NCBI RefSeq assembly: GCF_037893015.1
Contig: NC_133658.1
Location: forward strand, 148,027,160 to 148,091,159
Direction: 5' to 3'
From: Macrotis lagotis
Lineage: Eukaryota > Chordata > Mammalia > Peramelemorphia > Peramelidae
DNA length: 64,000 nt
In this document: positions 1 to 21,869 of the stretch, one piece after another
Layout of the letters: the number at the start of each line of letters is the position of its first letter
Numbering within the stretch: the stretch's first letter is position 1
The notes under the pieces: generated by a model
Told to the model about the DNA's origin: nothing
The model's input: the letters and a program-made list of their open reading frames with translations, nothing else
Database searches by the model: none
Translations under genes and position numbers: made by a program

Positions 1-620
1 TTTCTCTCTTTTCCTTCTTCTCCATTATAATGAAACCATTATCTCACTGATTTCTGTTGTCATTGCTATTCTTCTTTTTTAAAGAGGATCAGTGACATCA
101 CAGAGGTAATGTCTTGACTCTTGTATGAATTGGATTAAGTGAGAAAAAGTTGCACAAAAGTTGTCAGCCACTTCTTTCTTCCTGAGTCATCAAAGTTCAA
201 GAGTAAGCGATTTGATCATTGACAGTGGTCCAGGATGTAGTGGGTGCCCTTGGAATCTTTAATGTTTGACCACGCTCAAAGAGCTTCATACTCATCTAAC
301 TGTCTGATTCAGCTGCCTTCAAGACCACTGGAATAAATTGTTCTCATCCATCCATTCCATTGGGAGAAGTATTCACATGCCTGGGGTAGATATTCTCCAT
401 CTAATTGATGGATTTGAGGCCTGTAGATCAGTCACCCTTAATCTGGCTTAGCTAGTCTGCTAACATGATTTGCCAGAATAAGACTGCTGGGCATGCCACA
501 GTTTTTTGGAACCAGAAGGTTCCGTGATTTTAATACTTCCTCCAGTGATGCAGATTGCAACACATCTATATTTACTTGTTCTATGCCATTGTTATTCTCA
601 TCCTCCCAGAAATCTTCCCC
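1..620 (+). repeat. Unassigned interspersed repeat U1, plus copy (LPL intron 2)
   Basis: Aligns by eye with the reverse complement of 50265-50855: shared phrases include GATGTCTTGACT/GATGTCTTGGCT, TTGCACAAA/TTACACAAA, GTCCAGGATG/GTCTAGGATG and AATAAATTGTTCTCA/AACAAATTGTTTTCA in the same order. The head is near 60-90. I could not name the family. Confidence 0.7.
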
Positions 621-757
621 AGGGAGTAATGTAATAGAGGCGTTCTTTTATATCTTTTGACTCTGAGTAGATACAAGTGGACCACAAGGACCACAGATCA
701 CTTGGGTCATCCCTTTTGTGAAACTGCAGGTTAATATTTTAAGAAAATATCATGTTG

Positions 758-884
758 GGGTGGCTAGGTGGCGCAGAGGATAGAGCACCAGCCCTGGAGT
801 CAGGAGTACCTGAGTTCAAATCTGGCCTCAGACACCTAATTGTGTGGCCTTGGGCAAGCCACTTAACCACATTGCCTTAGAAAA
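758..884 (+). mobile_element. WSINE1-like SINE next to LPL exon 3
   Basis: tRNA-derived SINE with head GGGTGGCTAGGTGGCGCAG, B-box-like GAGTTCAAATC, and the end CATTGCCTTAGAAAA. Target duplications are 742-757 and 885-899 (AGAAA(A)TATCATGTTG). It is in the sense orientation within intron 2. Confidence 0.95.
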
Positions 885-926
885 AGAAATATCATGTTGA
901 CGGGTAGCCTTTCTTTTCTTTTCCAG

Positions 927-12054
<11,128 letters not shown>

Positions 12055-12774
12055 AACTATACTAGCCCGAAGGAAGAAGAACTGTCCTTATTCAGCAAGG
12101 AATGAAGCAAATGAAGAAAGTTAGATTTTAAACTAAATCCTAATGCTTTGGGTGTTTGAAAGTGGATTCATCCAAGTATTTATGATACCAGCTGTATTAT
12201 TATCATTAGCTCTTTTTCCTTGTTAGTTATTAGAGGAGATAGTCTCTAAACATCCAAAAAACATCCACCCCCAAATGAAAACCAAAAATAGCATGTTTAA
12301 TTTGAGGAATACAGTGCCCAAATAGCACTTGATCTTAACTGAAAAGACAGCCCATATTGTGAAAGATATGAAATCTGGACCATTAAGATAAAATATGAAT
12401 TATACCATATGGTACTACTCTGTTGTAAATTTTCCTTATGTGATGTATTTTGCAGTTTTCTAACATTTGCATGAAGCAGAACCAAGGATTTCCTATGGTT
12501 TTCTTTCATCCAGTTCAGGTACCTGTTTGCCTAACTAAAAATACTCCTCCTGCCTTATTTGAAAGACTCTTGAAGGGATATGATTCATGAGACAACCAGA
12601 ACTAAGTGAACATGGAGAGAGAATGACTAAGAATGTTAATTAACAAAGCACTGGACCTTTCAAAACTTTTCACGTATCCATCTTCAGTCTAACTCAAAGG
12701 ACATCTCAAAAAATCTCTTTAATTTATTTTTTAACTGGGCTACCTAGTTAATCTTGTAAAAATCTATGGGTATG

Positions 12775-12801
12775 CATATATATATATATATATATATATA
12801 T
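12775..12801. repeat. (TA)n microsatellite in the LPL 3' UTR
   Basis: About 13 TA units inside exon 10, continuing into TGTATCTCCATGGATACA, a short palindrome. It is likely length-polymorphic. Confidence 0.9.
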
Positions 12802-13091
12802 GTATCTCCATGGATACATATTTGTACAAATTTATATCTGAGCACATGACCATAAAGTGAGTCATTTTTGAAAACAGCTGGTGAAACCTCTGATGTCACC
12901 CAGAATATGAGTGGAGTAGGAAGATGGCAAGATAATGTTACAAGTTTTTTACAAAAGTAAAATTATTTAAAATATGATGCTTTTCTTGTCCATTCTTATG
13001 CTGATTAGAGAGCATTGGACAAAAGCTATTTCCCAAAAATGTATTGAGTCAAGTACATCTCTATCAGCATTTGGAAATATATAAGAACCTT

Positions 13092-13097
13092 AATAAA
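13092..13097 (+). terminator. LPL: Candidate proximal LPL poly(A) signal
   Basis: AATAAA about 1.04 kb into the 3' UTR, followed by a T/GT-rich stretch (TTTGTTCCTTGGTTCTG) within 25 bases. Human LPL makes two mRNA sizes by alternative polyadenylation, but whether this site is used here is unknown. Confidence 0.4.
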
Positions 13098-14085
13098 GAT
13101 GAATTACTCTTTGTTCCTTGGTTCTGATGATGGACCCCAAAAATGTCTCTGTGGTCTGTACTCTACAAATCTCTGAAAAACCATTTCCCCTAAATTGTTC
13201 ATTTCTAATTACAATGAAAGAAATATTTTAAAGTTTGTTTTTATTTTAAAAATGAAAAATGCTATGTATGAGAAAATGATGCCTCTGTATTACCATAGCA
13301 CCTACAAACACCACCAAAGGTTTTTAAATCATCAGCAGAGAGTTAATAAACAATTCTTTGTAAACTAGTTCTCTTTTTCTTTTCCAAAAAGACTTTTATG
13401 TACAATAAGAGGGAAGGATCAAAGGTTGAAATGGCTGCTGGGGGCTTCATCCTAAGAATCTCTCCTCTATACTTAGATAAATCTTCCCACAGAAGTTTAT
13501 GTTTATCATTCTTAAAGAAGTTGATGTGCTGAATGTCTTAGAATGGAGATACTTAGGAAAATTGTAGGGTCTTAGGTCTCCATTCAGAAACAGAGACAGG
13601 ACTGTAGCTTAACTATAGGTTAAGGGGAAATTGTTACTTGATGGATGAATTATCCACAAGTAAAAGAGTAGATTGGTTTGCTGCTGGCATTTTCCTTCAC
13701 CACTAACTAATTGGAGGGAAGCAGTCAAGACAATTAAATTTGTTAGAACTATAGTGAATTGGTCTTCAACACTTGCAACTCCAGCTTCTAAAGATGTCTA
13801 TACAAACAAGATATGATTTGGCTTTAAATGTTATTTATTAGCTGTAAATATGTGAGTGTGTGCATGTGTACCTATGTGCACATATGTGTGCGTGTAAAGG
13901 CAGTTTGTATATATTGACAAGAGTATCAAGGCTATCTGCATTTATATATATAAGGTGCTAACTTTGTAAATACTTTTTAATAGTGACATTTCACTGAAGC
14001 AAATTCAGTCTTATAAAATAATGCAGTAGACAGCTTTTCATTAAAGAGAACTTTTTAATTCTGTGAAAAAGTAAAACCTGCTTTT

Positions 14086-14091
14086 AATAAA
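14086..14091 (+). terminator. LPL: Candidate distal LPL poly(A) signal
   Basis: AATAAA followed by an A-run, with a weak T-rich stretch around 14118-14126. It lies about 2.03 kb after the start of exon 10, as expected for the long LPL transcript. Confidence 0.65.
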
Positions 14092-14517
14092 AAAAATTCT
14101 ACTATGGTGCAAGTCATTATTTTCTGTAATGTCATTCTACCCAGTGAAGGATTCATTGATTCGTAGAATTGATTCCACTCAACCACCTTTACCTAATCCC
14201 TACTCTGGGCTCAGATATATTACAAAACACAGCCTCCAAAAAATATGGCATGGTGATATCTTACAAAAAACCTTCTCTAATATATGCTCTTCAAAACTAC
14301 TTAAAAATGTTTAAGCTAAAACCTAAGCCCATGAAACCTAAACCCAGTCTTTAGTTTATTTAGAAAAAAGGCTTTTTTAATTTGGTATAATGTTCCGCTG
14401 AAATAAAAGAAATGCAATGTCAGAAAAGAGGTTTCCAGCATAATGACACTTATGGGTATAAAGTGACAGTCCACTCAATTTGGCAAAGATCTATTAAGGA
14501 CTACTATATGAAAAACA

Positions 14518-14628
14518 GAGGCAATAGATAGAAGGCTGGGCCTGAAGTTAAGAAGGCCTGAGTTCAAATCCAGCCTAAGACATTTACTATGTGACCCTGG
14601 GCAAGTTATTTAACGTCCTTTGCCTTGG
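14518..14628 (+). mobile_element. Partial tRNA-derived SINE
   Basis: GGCCTGAGTTCAAATCCAGC and TGTGACCCTGGGCAAGTTAT; it lacks the RTE-type tail and is followed directly by a second SINE. Confidence 0.85.
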
Positions 14629-14630
14629 GG

Positions 14631-14855
14631 ACAGCCAGATGCCTCAGTAGATAAGAGACTGGACCTGGAGTCAGGAAGACCTGAGTTTAGATCTGGTCTC
14701 AGACACTTACTAACTATATGACTGGGACAAATCATTTAACATCTGTTTGCCTTAATCCACTGGAGAAGGAAATGGCATTAAACACTCCAGTGGAAATCCT
14801 CTGGATGATGTTGTCCACAGGGTCATGAAGAGTCAGATACAATTGAATGACAACA
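14631..14855 (+). mobile_element. MAR4-like SINE with RTE-type tail
   Basis: SINE head (CAGCCAGATGCCTCAGTAGA) plus tail GGAGAAGGAAATGGCATTAA, GGTCATGAAGAGTCAGATAC. It ends in a two-copy TGTGTATGTATAAAATAAA tandem (14857-14894). Confidence 0.88.
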
Positions 14856-14923
14856 ATGTGTATGTATAAAATAAATGTGTATGTATAAAATAAATGAAAA
14901 TATAAATGAAAACCCAGAAGTTC

Positions 14924-15235
14924 CAGTCCTTGAGAAGCTTATATCCTACTGAGTTATATAATATGTGTACAATTAAATAAATAATAAGCAATTTCAGTGG
15001 GGAGAGAGCATTAACAATTGGGGAAATGAGTTACAGGAGATAGCTGTTGAGCTTTGGAAGGATTCTATGTTAGAAGTGGGTAGGGTTTGCATTCCAAACA
15101 GGAGAGACCACCTTTATGAATAAGGCAGGAAGGTAGAGGATAGAATGTTATGTAGCAAATCCATTCCACCAGTAAGTACATGAAAAGAATGAGACATATT
15201 AGACAGGACTGGGAAGGTCCAGAGGCAGGAACCAT
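14924..15235 (-). repeat. L2 fragment, part 1
   Basis: Reverse L2: GTCCTTGAGAAGCTTATATC, AACAGGAGAGACCACCT, AATAAGGCAGGAAGG. It appears to continue at 15628 after insertions. Confidence 0.7.
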
Positions 15236-15236
15236 G

Positions 15237-15268
<32 letters not shown>
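15236..15268. repeat. (TGA)n microsatellite
   Basis: Eleven GAT/TGA units. It produces poly-Met and poly-His/Ile ORFs that are artefacts. Confidence 0.95.
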
Positions 15269-15269
<1 letters not shown>

Positions 15270-15270
<1 letters not shown>

Positions 15271-15375
15271 AAATGAATTGGATTTGAGTGAGGGAATGCT
15301 GTGCAAAGTCACTGGTCTCACTTTCTCCTCTGAAGCTATCTGGGTCCAGTGGTCGGATATGAATGCCCCGGGTTG
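15270..15375 (+). repeat. U1/U2 head fragment
   Basis: GAATTGGATTTGAGTGAGGG, TGCAAAGTCACTGGTCTCAC and GGGTCCAGTGGTCGGATAT match the head shared by the U1 and U2 repeats. Confidence 0.6.
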
Positions 15376-15485
15376 TGAGGCAAATAGGGTTAACACAGCT
15401 ACTAAGTGTCAAATGCCTGAGGCTGGATTTGAACTCATGTCCTTCTGACTCCAGCACTTATGTTCTATCCACTGCACCATCTAAT
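15376..15485 (-). mobile_element. Partial SINE
   Basis: Reverse-oriented SINE head: GCTGGATTTGAACTCATGTC, TTCTATCCACTGCACCATCT. Confidence 0.85.
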
Positions 15486-15627
15486 GTAGATATAGCTTCT
15501 AGGTAAGTCAAAAACTAATTTCAGAGAAGATACCAATTTTTACTAAAAGAGTTTGTATCATTCAGGAATTCCATTTATCAGTCAACTCACAGGTCCAGTC
15601 TCTATTCCAAGTTTTAAATTCCATACT

Positions 15628-15935
15628 CAGAATTGTTTCTTTTACTCCAGAGGCAACAGGGAGCCAGAAAATTTCTGAGCAGGGTGATGATGCTTTAGGA
15701 TTGGTCGGTTTGACACTTTTGTGGGGAAGAGAATAACTGGGAGACTCAACTGTACTGGCAGAAAAAGTGATGAGAAACTGACCTGGAGTAAAAGTTGTGT
15801 GAATGATAAAGAGGAAATATAAGAAGATTCAAGATACAAACATTGTAAAAGTAGAACAGACAAGGTTTGGTAGCTAGTATCATGAAAGAGTAGGGGAAAT
15901 GTAGTGAGTTGGAGTCCAAAGGCAAATAATGACTA
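15628..15935 (-). repeat. L2 fragment, part 2
   Basis: GAGGCAACAGGGAGCCAG and GGTGATGATGCTTTAGGAT correspond to the reverse complement of the L2 coding part; likely the continuation of 14924-15235. Confidence 0.65.
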
Positions 15936-16344
15936 CAAAGGAAAAGCATCATATATAATGTGTCAATCACTCTCTGAAATACATTGTCTCTGCTTCCCTG
16001 GGTTCCTTTTCTCTGACCAATATATTACTGCAATTTTTTTGTCATAAAAATAACCAAATCTTTAAAACAGTTTAGAGTCAACCCAATTGGCCATATAGAC
16101 ATCTCAAATGATATTGAAATAGCCCACGTGTCCAATTGTATAGAAGTTAACTTTAAAAGTACCTAAAAAATATAATCCCTCTCCCCATTTCCACTTCCAC
16201 CCAGAAAAGAGTTATTTCAAAAGTCAAGTCACAAAATTGCACAAGAACCTTTTCAAAAATATATTCCGTGTCTTCTGGAATTCTATTGATCATGGCTGTT
16301 CTTAAATAAAGATGATATTACTTAACTACCATAATTATATTGAC

Positions 16345-16354
16345 GGGGGGGGGG
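16345..16354. repeat. G10 tract
   Basis: Ten consecutive G bases directly 5' of a SINE; assembly length may be uncertain here. Confidence 0.85.
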
Positions 16355-16361
16355 CGTTTGA

Positions 16362-16592
16362 ACAGCTATATGGTGCAGTGAATAAAAGCCAGGCCCATGT
16401 TCAAATCTGGTCTTATATACTTACTAACTGTGGAGCCTCAAAAAATAGCCTAGCCTATTTGCCTGTTTCCCTCATCTGAAAATGAACTGGAGAAGGAAAT
16501 GGCAAACCACTCCAGTGTCTCTGCCAAGAGACCCCAAATGGGGTCATGAAGAGTTAAATATGACTGAAAGCAACTGAACAACAAAAAAATCT
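16362..16592 (+). mobile_element. MAR4-like SINE with RTE-type tail
   Basis: AGCTATATGGTGCAGTGAAT head, GGAGAAGGAAATGGCAAACC, CCCCAAATGGGGTCATGAAG, GCAACTGAACAACAAAAAAA end. Confidence 0.9.
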
Positions 16593-16706
16593 CATTTTTT
16601 ATATTAATGTCTACCCTAAATTCTTCCAACTAAAATATTAGCATTGACCTGTTCTTAATGGAAACATAAAATCAACTGTTTTTCTTCATGTGATATTTTT
16701 TTTGTA

Positions 16707-16862
16707 TTTTTTTTTTTTTGGTTTTTGCAAGGCAATGGTGTTAAATGACTTGCTCAGGGTTACACAGCTAGGTAATTATAAAGCATCTGAGACTGGATTA
16801 TGAACTCAGGTCCTCCTGAATCCAGGGCTGGTGCTCTATTCACTGTACCACCTAGCTGCCCC
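16707..16862 (-). mobile_element. WSINE1-like SINE
   Basis: Left T-run and GTTTTTGCAAGGCAATGG, right end CACCTAGCTGCCCC; near full length. Confidence 0.93.
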
Positions 16863-17249
16863 TTTCTAATGATCTTTCATACAGTATCATGAGCTCAGTA
16901 CATTTTTATCTCCCTCCCTAAAATACTTATCAATGTCAGGAGACATAATGGAATGAAAGTGTTTAGAAGAACAGTCAAAAAGATGACCTTAATTTTACAC
17001 CTCATACACATATAAAAAGAAATATAGATAAAAGGACAAGCATTAAAACAGACTCTCATTATCTCTAATGGAAATTTGACTGGTTTAATCTTATAATCCA
17101 AAGGAGACCAAAACTTCCTCAGTCAGAAAACACTTGATGTTCTTGTACAACAGATAAATAGCAGAGAGTGAAGTTGTCACTTCCCATGGGACGTCTTTTC
17201 CTTATTTCTTAATACTCTCTCCTTCAAATATCTTATTCTTAGCTATCAT

Positions 17250-17345
17250 TAAATCTTGGAGACTATAAGTTCCTTGAGGGTAGGGTCTGTTTGTCAGTTC
17301 TTATTCTTGTATTCCTATAGCATAGCAAAGGGACTTTTACATAGT
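17250..17345 (+). repeat. L2 3' end
   Basis: TAAGTTCCTTGAGGGTAGGG, CTTGTATTCCTATAGCATAG and TTTACATAGTA follow the L2 3' end order. Confidence 0.75.
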
Positions 17346-17347
17346 AA

Positions 17348-17515
17348 ATCATAGCTGAAGAGCTAGAAAAGATGTTAGAAACCATCTGAAACAATTCTTT
17401 CATTACATAGATGAAGAAACTGAGACTCATAAAGATTAAATGACTTTGACAAAGTTACCCAGGTAATGAGTGACAGAGTTGAACCCAGGTCCTCTGACTC
17501 TAAATCTTATTTAAA
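17348..17515 (-). repeat. Core-SINE (MAR1/MIR-type)
   Basis: GATGAAGAAACTGAGACTC, GTTACCCAGGTAATGAGTG, GAACCCAGGTCCTCTGACTC on the minus strand. Confidence 0.82.
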
Positions 17516-17884
17516 CAAGGCTTGATGAATTGAATTGAATTTGTCCAAAGCCCAGAAGTGCTTATAGTGATCCTTTAAGGAAAGCCACAACCATAAGAGA
17601 AATATTAACTGATAAAAACAAAAAATAATTTTGGAGAGAAATGAGGATAAGGTTTATTGACTTGGTAGTAATCAAATCCTTATCTAATCAATAGGTTCAA
17701 ACATAAAACGGGAAAAATTTTGTAGATGCAGTAGAACCCCCTAATACTGATCTCTCTACGTCATTGTAAACCAATGTGTTGTGTAATATCATCTCTCTTG
17801 TTGTATTCCAGAAAGTCTATAGATAAGGTGTTGTCCTTCTCCACTGATACAAGTACTTTCAAAAGTTTCCACCACAAGCAAAAA

Positions 17885-18260
17885 ACATAGAACCAAGAGC
17901 TAATGGAATATTAGAAATGGAAATAAACTTTGATATGATCTAGTCCAGGGGTTAAAATACCTGGGATCCTCAAATCAGATGGAGAAAAAATCCTTATTTA
18001 TTTTCCCTAATCTCTAATTGAAATGCAGAATTTTCTTCAATTAAAAAAATTATTCTGATAATGAGCCCATAGGTTTCCCTTAGTAATATTACAAGAAACA
18101 CCTTTTAAAACTCTGATCTAATCTAGGCCCTTCATTTTATTGAAGAAGAAACTGAGGCCCAGAGAGATTAAGTGACCTTCTCAAGCAAGCAGTTAATTGA
18201 CAAGGGACTAGAAGATAAACTTTTTCATTCCAAGTCAAGACTTCATTCCATTACATCATT
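17885..18260 (-). repeat. Core-SINE split by a hAT-like relic
   Basis: The SINE reads ATTAGAAATGG...GATATGATCTAGTCCAG to 17946, then resumes at about 18113 with GATCTAATCTAGGCCCTTC and GAAACTGAGGCCCAGAGAG. Confidence 0.7.
17947..18112. mobile_element. hAT-like non-autonomous DNA transposon relic
   Basis: GGGTTAAAATACCTGGGATC start, ATTATTCTGATAATGAGCCC and CATAGGTTTCCC; it shares order with 30185-30320, 42945-43115 and 48405-48620. The hAT assignment is from memory of GGGTTCTTAACCTGG-type ends. Confidence 0.5.
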
Positions 18261-18264
18261 TTTC

Positions 18265-18420
18265 CAAGTAAACATATGTATATGTGTGTACATGAACACA
18301 CACACATACACATATATATGTAGTTATGAAGGCATGTGTGTATGAGTATGTATTGGCATACATGGTCACATTTTTGTATATATGTGTACATCTATAATGT
18401 GCAAATATATGTGTAACTGT
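18265..18420. repeat. TG/CA/TA-rich low-complexity tract
   Basis: Interrupted CACACA, TATATG and TGTGTA units. Confidence 0.85.
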
Positions 18421-18424
18421 ATAA

Positions 18425-18600
18425 GATAACAGAGTTTTAGAGCTAGAGGGAACCTCAAAGAAGACCTAGTACAATCCTGTCATTTAACAGATGAGGAAAT
18501 TGAGTCCCAAAGAGTAAAAGAGACTTGTTCAAAGTCACCTAACTTTGACAGACCAGCACCTATGTTTTCTGTCTCTCAGATGTACTTTGTATAACTATGT
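18425..18600 (-). repeat. Core-SINE (MAR1/MIR-type)
   Basis: AGAGTTTTAGAGCTAGAGGG, AACAGATGAGGAAATTGAG, CAAAGTCACCTAAC. Confidence 0.8.
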
Positions 18601-18969
18601 GCTACTAGTATCCACCGTCATAAGGGACCATCTTTGAAGTTTTTACAGTACTAATAAATGAATTTCCATTTATCATCTAGTCTCCCTCATGACCTAGATG
18701 AAGTATAAGGGTGAATTCTGTTATCTGAAGTTCATTGCTTTTTACAACCCTAAAGTTTGTTTTAATTAGTGCTGGCTCCAAGACTATATGAACTAATTAG
18801 ACACAGGAAAAATATTTTTAAAAGAATGTAGCATATCTGATTTTGTATGATAATTGTACTCTCAAAGAGTTAAATGTTACATTTTTCTATCAGAGAAGTT
18901 CATATTTCAAAGCAACTCTGGTTATGAATCTTCTCTTCAGAACTAAGAATACTTTTGTAAAATTAATTA

Positions 18970-19125
18970 TTGTAGGATTTAGAGATGGAAGGGACCTTAT
19001 AAATCATATAGCCCCACATCCTCACATGCAAGTGAAAAAACTAAGGATCACAGTGAGGAAAGGACTTAACTAAGGTTATTCAGGTAGTAAATAATAAAGC
19101 TAGAATTAAATACAGAATTTCCTGA
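18970..19125 (-). repeat. Core-SINE (MAR1/MIR-type)
   Basis: GGATTTAGAGATGGAAGGGA, AGTGAAAAAACTAAGGATCA, GGTTATTCAGGTAGTAAAT. Confidence 0.75.
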
Positions 19126-19234
19126 CTTTACAATTGTCTCTTTATTAAAATATATTATATTGTCATCCTCTAATTCAAATCATTGTCAAGTTTAAATTTT
19201 TATGTAGACTTTTTAAAAAGTAATAGATATTTTT

Positions 19235-20045
19235 AGTGTCGGGTTGATTGTTCTCTTTCACATTTGAAGAGAATTGTAATAACATCACTATAATGAAATC
19301 ATAGTACAGTACATGTGATTGTGATTGATCAGAAGTTCTTATACAGGTCAGACCCAAATAGTCCATATAAACACTAGGAATGGAGATGTCTCTAAATTTA
19401 CACATCTCACATTTCTTTTGAGCTATTGCAATTCTACTTGGATAATAGAGCACAATGCCTTCTTTGATGAAGGAATGCCATACTGATCAGTCCAGTACCA
19501 ATGTTTCCCATGTCTCACAATCAATTGCAAAGTTCTTCAAGAAGGAGACTTTGAGAGAATCCTAGCATCACTTCAATTGAACTCCATGTGAGTGCTAAAA
19601 TCATTTTTAGGCAAATGTACATTTGACACTCAAAGTATATGGTTAACCCATCAGATTTGCCCTCTCTGAAGTAGAGCCTGAATGCTTAGCAGTTCAGTTT
19701 GAGAAAGGACTCGATGTTTGGTACTTTATCTTGCCAGAGGATTTCAGAATTTTACTAAGACAATTCAATTGTAAATGATTCAGTTTCTAGACATGGGTGC
19801 TAATAGACTGTGCAGGTTATACAGGCATAAAACAATGAGTTCAGCTCAAATTTCCTTTGGAGTTTTCCAAACACTGAACCAGCTCTGACAATGTGTACAT
19901 CATCCTTATCATTTATGTATATATCCCTGGAAAATATACTGCCAAGGTAAATGCACTTATTCACAGCATTCAATATTTCTCTACTTGCTGTCGTTGTGGG
20001 TTCCACATATGGATGATGCATTGTGAGCTGGTGAAGTACCTCTCG
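19235..20045 (-). mobile_element. RTE-type LINE relic, reverse-transcriptase C-terminus and 3' end
   Basis: On the minus strand the piece at about 20,020-19,800 reads HHPYVEPTTTASREILNAVN, then KCIYLGSIFSRDIYIND and FGKLQRKFELN, with YACITCTVY; these match the C-terminal part of RTE-class reverse transcriptases (YLGS.FSRD, LLYACETWTVY). Downstream phrases continue the same element to about 19,235. It is degraded and 5'-truncated. Confidence 0.75.
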
Positions 20046-20074
20046 TTTTCTTTCCGTGAAGTATGAACTAGGGA

Positions 20075-20230
20075 CTAGTTAAATTATAGAACATAGAATG
20101 GAAAGAACATAGAAAAAGCAATCTTAAAAATACTGTAATTCAACTTCCTCATTATAGAGATGAGAAAACAGATTGGATAACCGCTTCAAAAGGTAAATGG
20201 TGTGTACAAATTCACAGTTGGATTTACAGA
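20075..20230 (-). repeat. Core-SINE remnant
   Basis: ATAGAACATAGAATGGAAAG, CAACTTCCTCATTATAGAG, GATGAGAAAACAGATTGG; decayed. Confidence 0.65.
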
Positions 20231-20239
20231 ATGTACCTT

Positions 20240-20815
20240 TTCAAATTGTAAATGTCTCTGGAAAGAAACAAAGGTGATATTAAATAGGGGAAAGGAGAAA
20301 GAGCAAACAAACCCTAGTGGTTTAATTGAACCCTAGTCTTTGGAAACAACCTGAGGATTTATTCTCCGGACCCAAAGATGTAGTGGTAAAGGTTTAACAA
20401 ATAGATATCAAAAAAATTATTCTTGACATGCATTTAAGTTGAATTTGCATTATTAGCTTTTTTCCATTGTTTTCTTAAGTGTATGCATACAAGGTTATGT
20501 TTTGTAGTCTGCTGATTTCCAAGGTGTAAATACATTAAAAATTCAAACTGGTTCTAACACACCCCTACTCTGTTCTTAGGGTTCCTGGCAATCCAGGTTC
20601 TTGGAGAACTTAGGATGGGATCAAGAGATAGGAAAAGAGGGTGGAGAGCTAAATGTTTTCTTTACCTTTTCCCCTCATGCATGTGCCTCTACAACTCTAG
20701 TCACCATAACATTGATAATCATTTCATTTCCTAGGAAATGCTTCAGTTCTGAGATTAATGATTTCCAGCTTTTGAGAACTTGGGGAATCCTATTATTTCC
20801 TTTCAGATAGATGGA
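20240..20815. other. Stretch without recognised feature
   Basis: No supportable gene or repeat call. Confidence 0.5.
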
Positions 20816-20817
20816 AG

Positions 20818-21330
20818 AGTGGATAGAGTATGTGGACTTGGGAGATTGGAAGAGCTAAGCTTGAATCCTATCTCAAACATTTGCTACCTTTGTGGCCTAA
20901 ATTAGATTACATAACCTCTCTTATGTTTCAATTTCCTCATCTGTAGTATGGTGATAATAATAGCATCTATTATGGCAACTATGTGGTGTAGTGGATAGAA
21001 TGCCAGGACTGAGGACTCATCCTATAGGAAGATTATTCTATTGAATTCAAATCTGACCTCAGATATTTGCTAGTTGTGTGACCCTGGACAAATGTCTTAA
21101 CCCTGTTTGACTCAGTTTCCTATCTGTAGAGTGAGCTGGAGAAGGAAATGGCAGACCACTTCAGTGTCTATGCCAAGAAAACCCCAAATGGGGTCACAAA
21201 GAGTAAGACTTCCTTGAAACAATGTAACAATAGCAATATAGAGGTGATGTGAAGATAAAAATAAGATCTCATGTAAAGTACTCTGTAAATTTTAAAGCAC
21301 TATAAAAATTCTGGGTATTATTACCATTTT
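20818..21330 (+). repeat. Core-SINE/MIR split by a MAR4-like SINE
   Basis: The 5' part 20818-20974 has TTTCAATTTCCTCATCTGTA; the 3' part from about 21236 has GAGGTGATGTGAAGATAAAA, AGTACTCTGTAAATTTTAAA, GCACTATAAAAATTCTGG. The newer SINE lies between. Confidence 0.75.
20975..21235 (+). mobile_element. MAR4-like SINE with RTE-type tail, nested
   Basis: TATGTGGTGTAGTGGATAGA head, CTGGAGAAGGAAATGGCAGA, CCCCAAATGGGGTCACAAAG. Near CCAGGACTGAGGACTC it carries about 27 extra bases within the head. Flanks share AATAGCA. Confidence 0.88.
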
Positions 21331-21589
21331 ATATTAACAAAGAGTTATTAAGTACCCATCTAATATACACTCTCTCAGTTAAAAGTGTTGTATTAATACT
21401 TCAGTAGGTCATTTATGGAACTTTGAGTTTATCAGTATTGTTATTCTCTCCAACAGTGTTTTTGAAACCTACATATTCTGTCTCTTCTAGTGTGACTCTT
21501 GTCCATATCTTCACATAAATCATTCACAAAGGTTGTGTTTAATGTGCAGGGAGCCTTTCTTTAGCTCTCTTAATACTGCATAGATATTG

Positions 21590-21845
21590 CCCATTGGTCA
21601 TTGGTCAACAGTCAACAAGCTATGTGTCAGAGCTTATTTATATTGCTGAAATTACAAGTATAGTTAAAAGAAGAAATCTCTGCCCTGAAAGAATTCACAT
21701 TTTAATAGGGGAAAAATATTTATAAAAGGGAACTGAAGAAGATGAGTGGGAGAGAAAAGTATAGAAAAGTCCAAAGAGTCAGGCGAACCATGAGAGAAGG
21801 GAGGGAGGTCCTTTCTCAAAATAGATGTTTGAGTAATGATTAATC
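21590..21845 (-). repeat. L2 3' fragment
   Basis: AACAGTCAACAAGCTATGTG, ATCTCTGCCCTGAAAGAATT, CACATTTTAATAGGGG: reverse L2 3' end. Confidence 0.65.
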
Positions 21846-21848
21846 CAT

Positions 21849-21869
21849 GGTGGGGGTGGGGGTGGGGGG
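21849..21869 (+). other. Candidate G-quadruplex motif
   Basis: Four G-runs, GG-T-GGGGG-T-GGGGG-T-GGGGGG, with single-T loops, followed by a GA-rich run to about 21,889. Confidence 0.6.

Noticed and set aside
15065-15457. Minus-strand 130-residue ORF with a poly-His run, and the plus-strand poly-Met ORF at 15236
   Set aside because: Both are translations of the (TGA)n microsatellite running into L2, U1/U2-head and SINE sequence; no protein family features.
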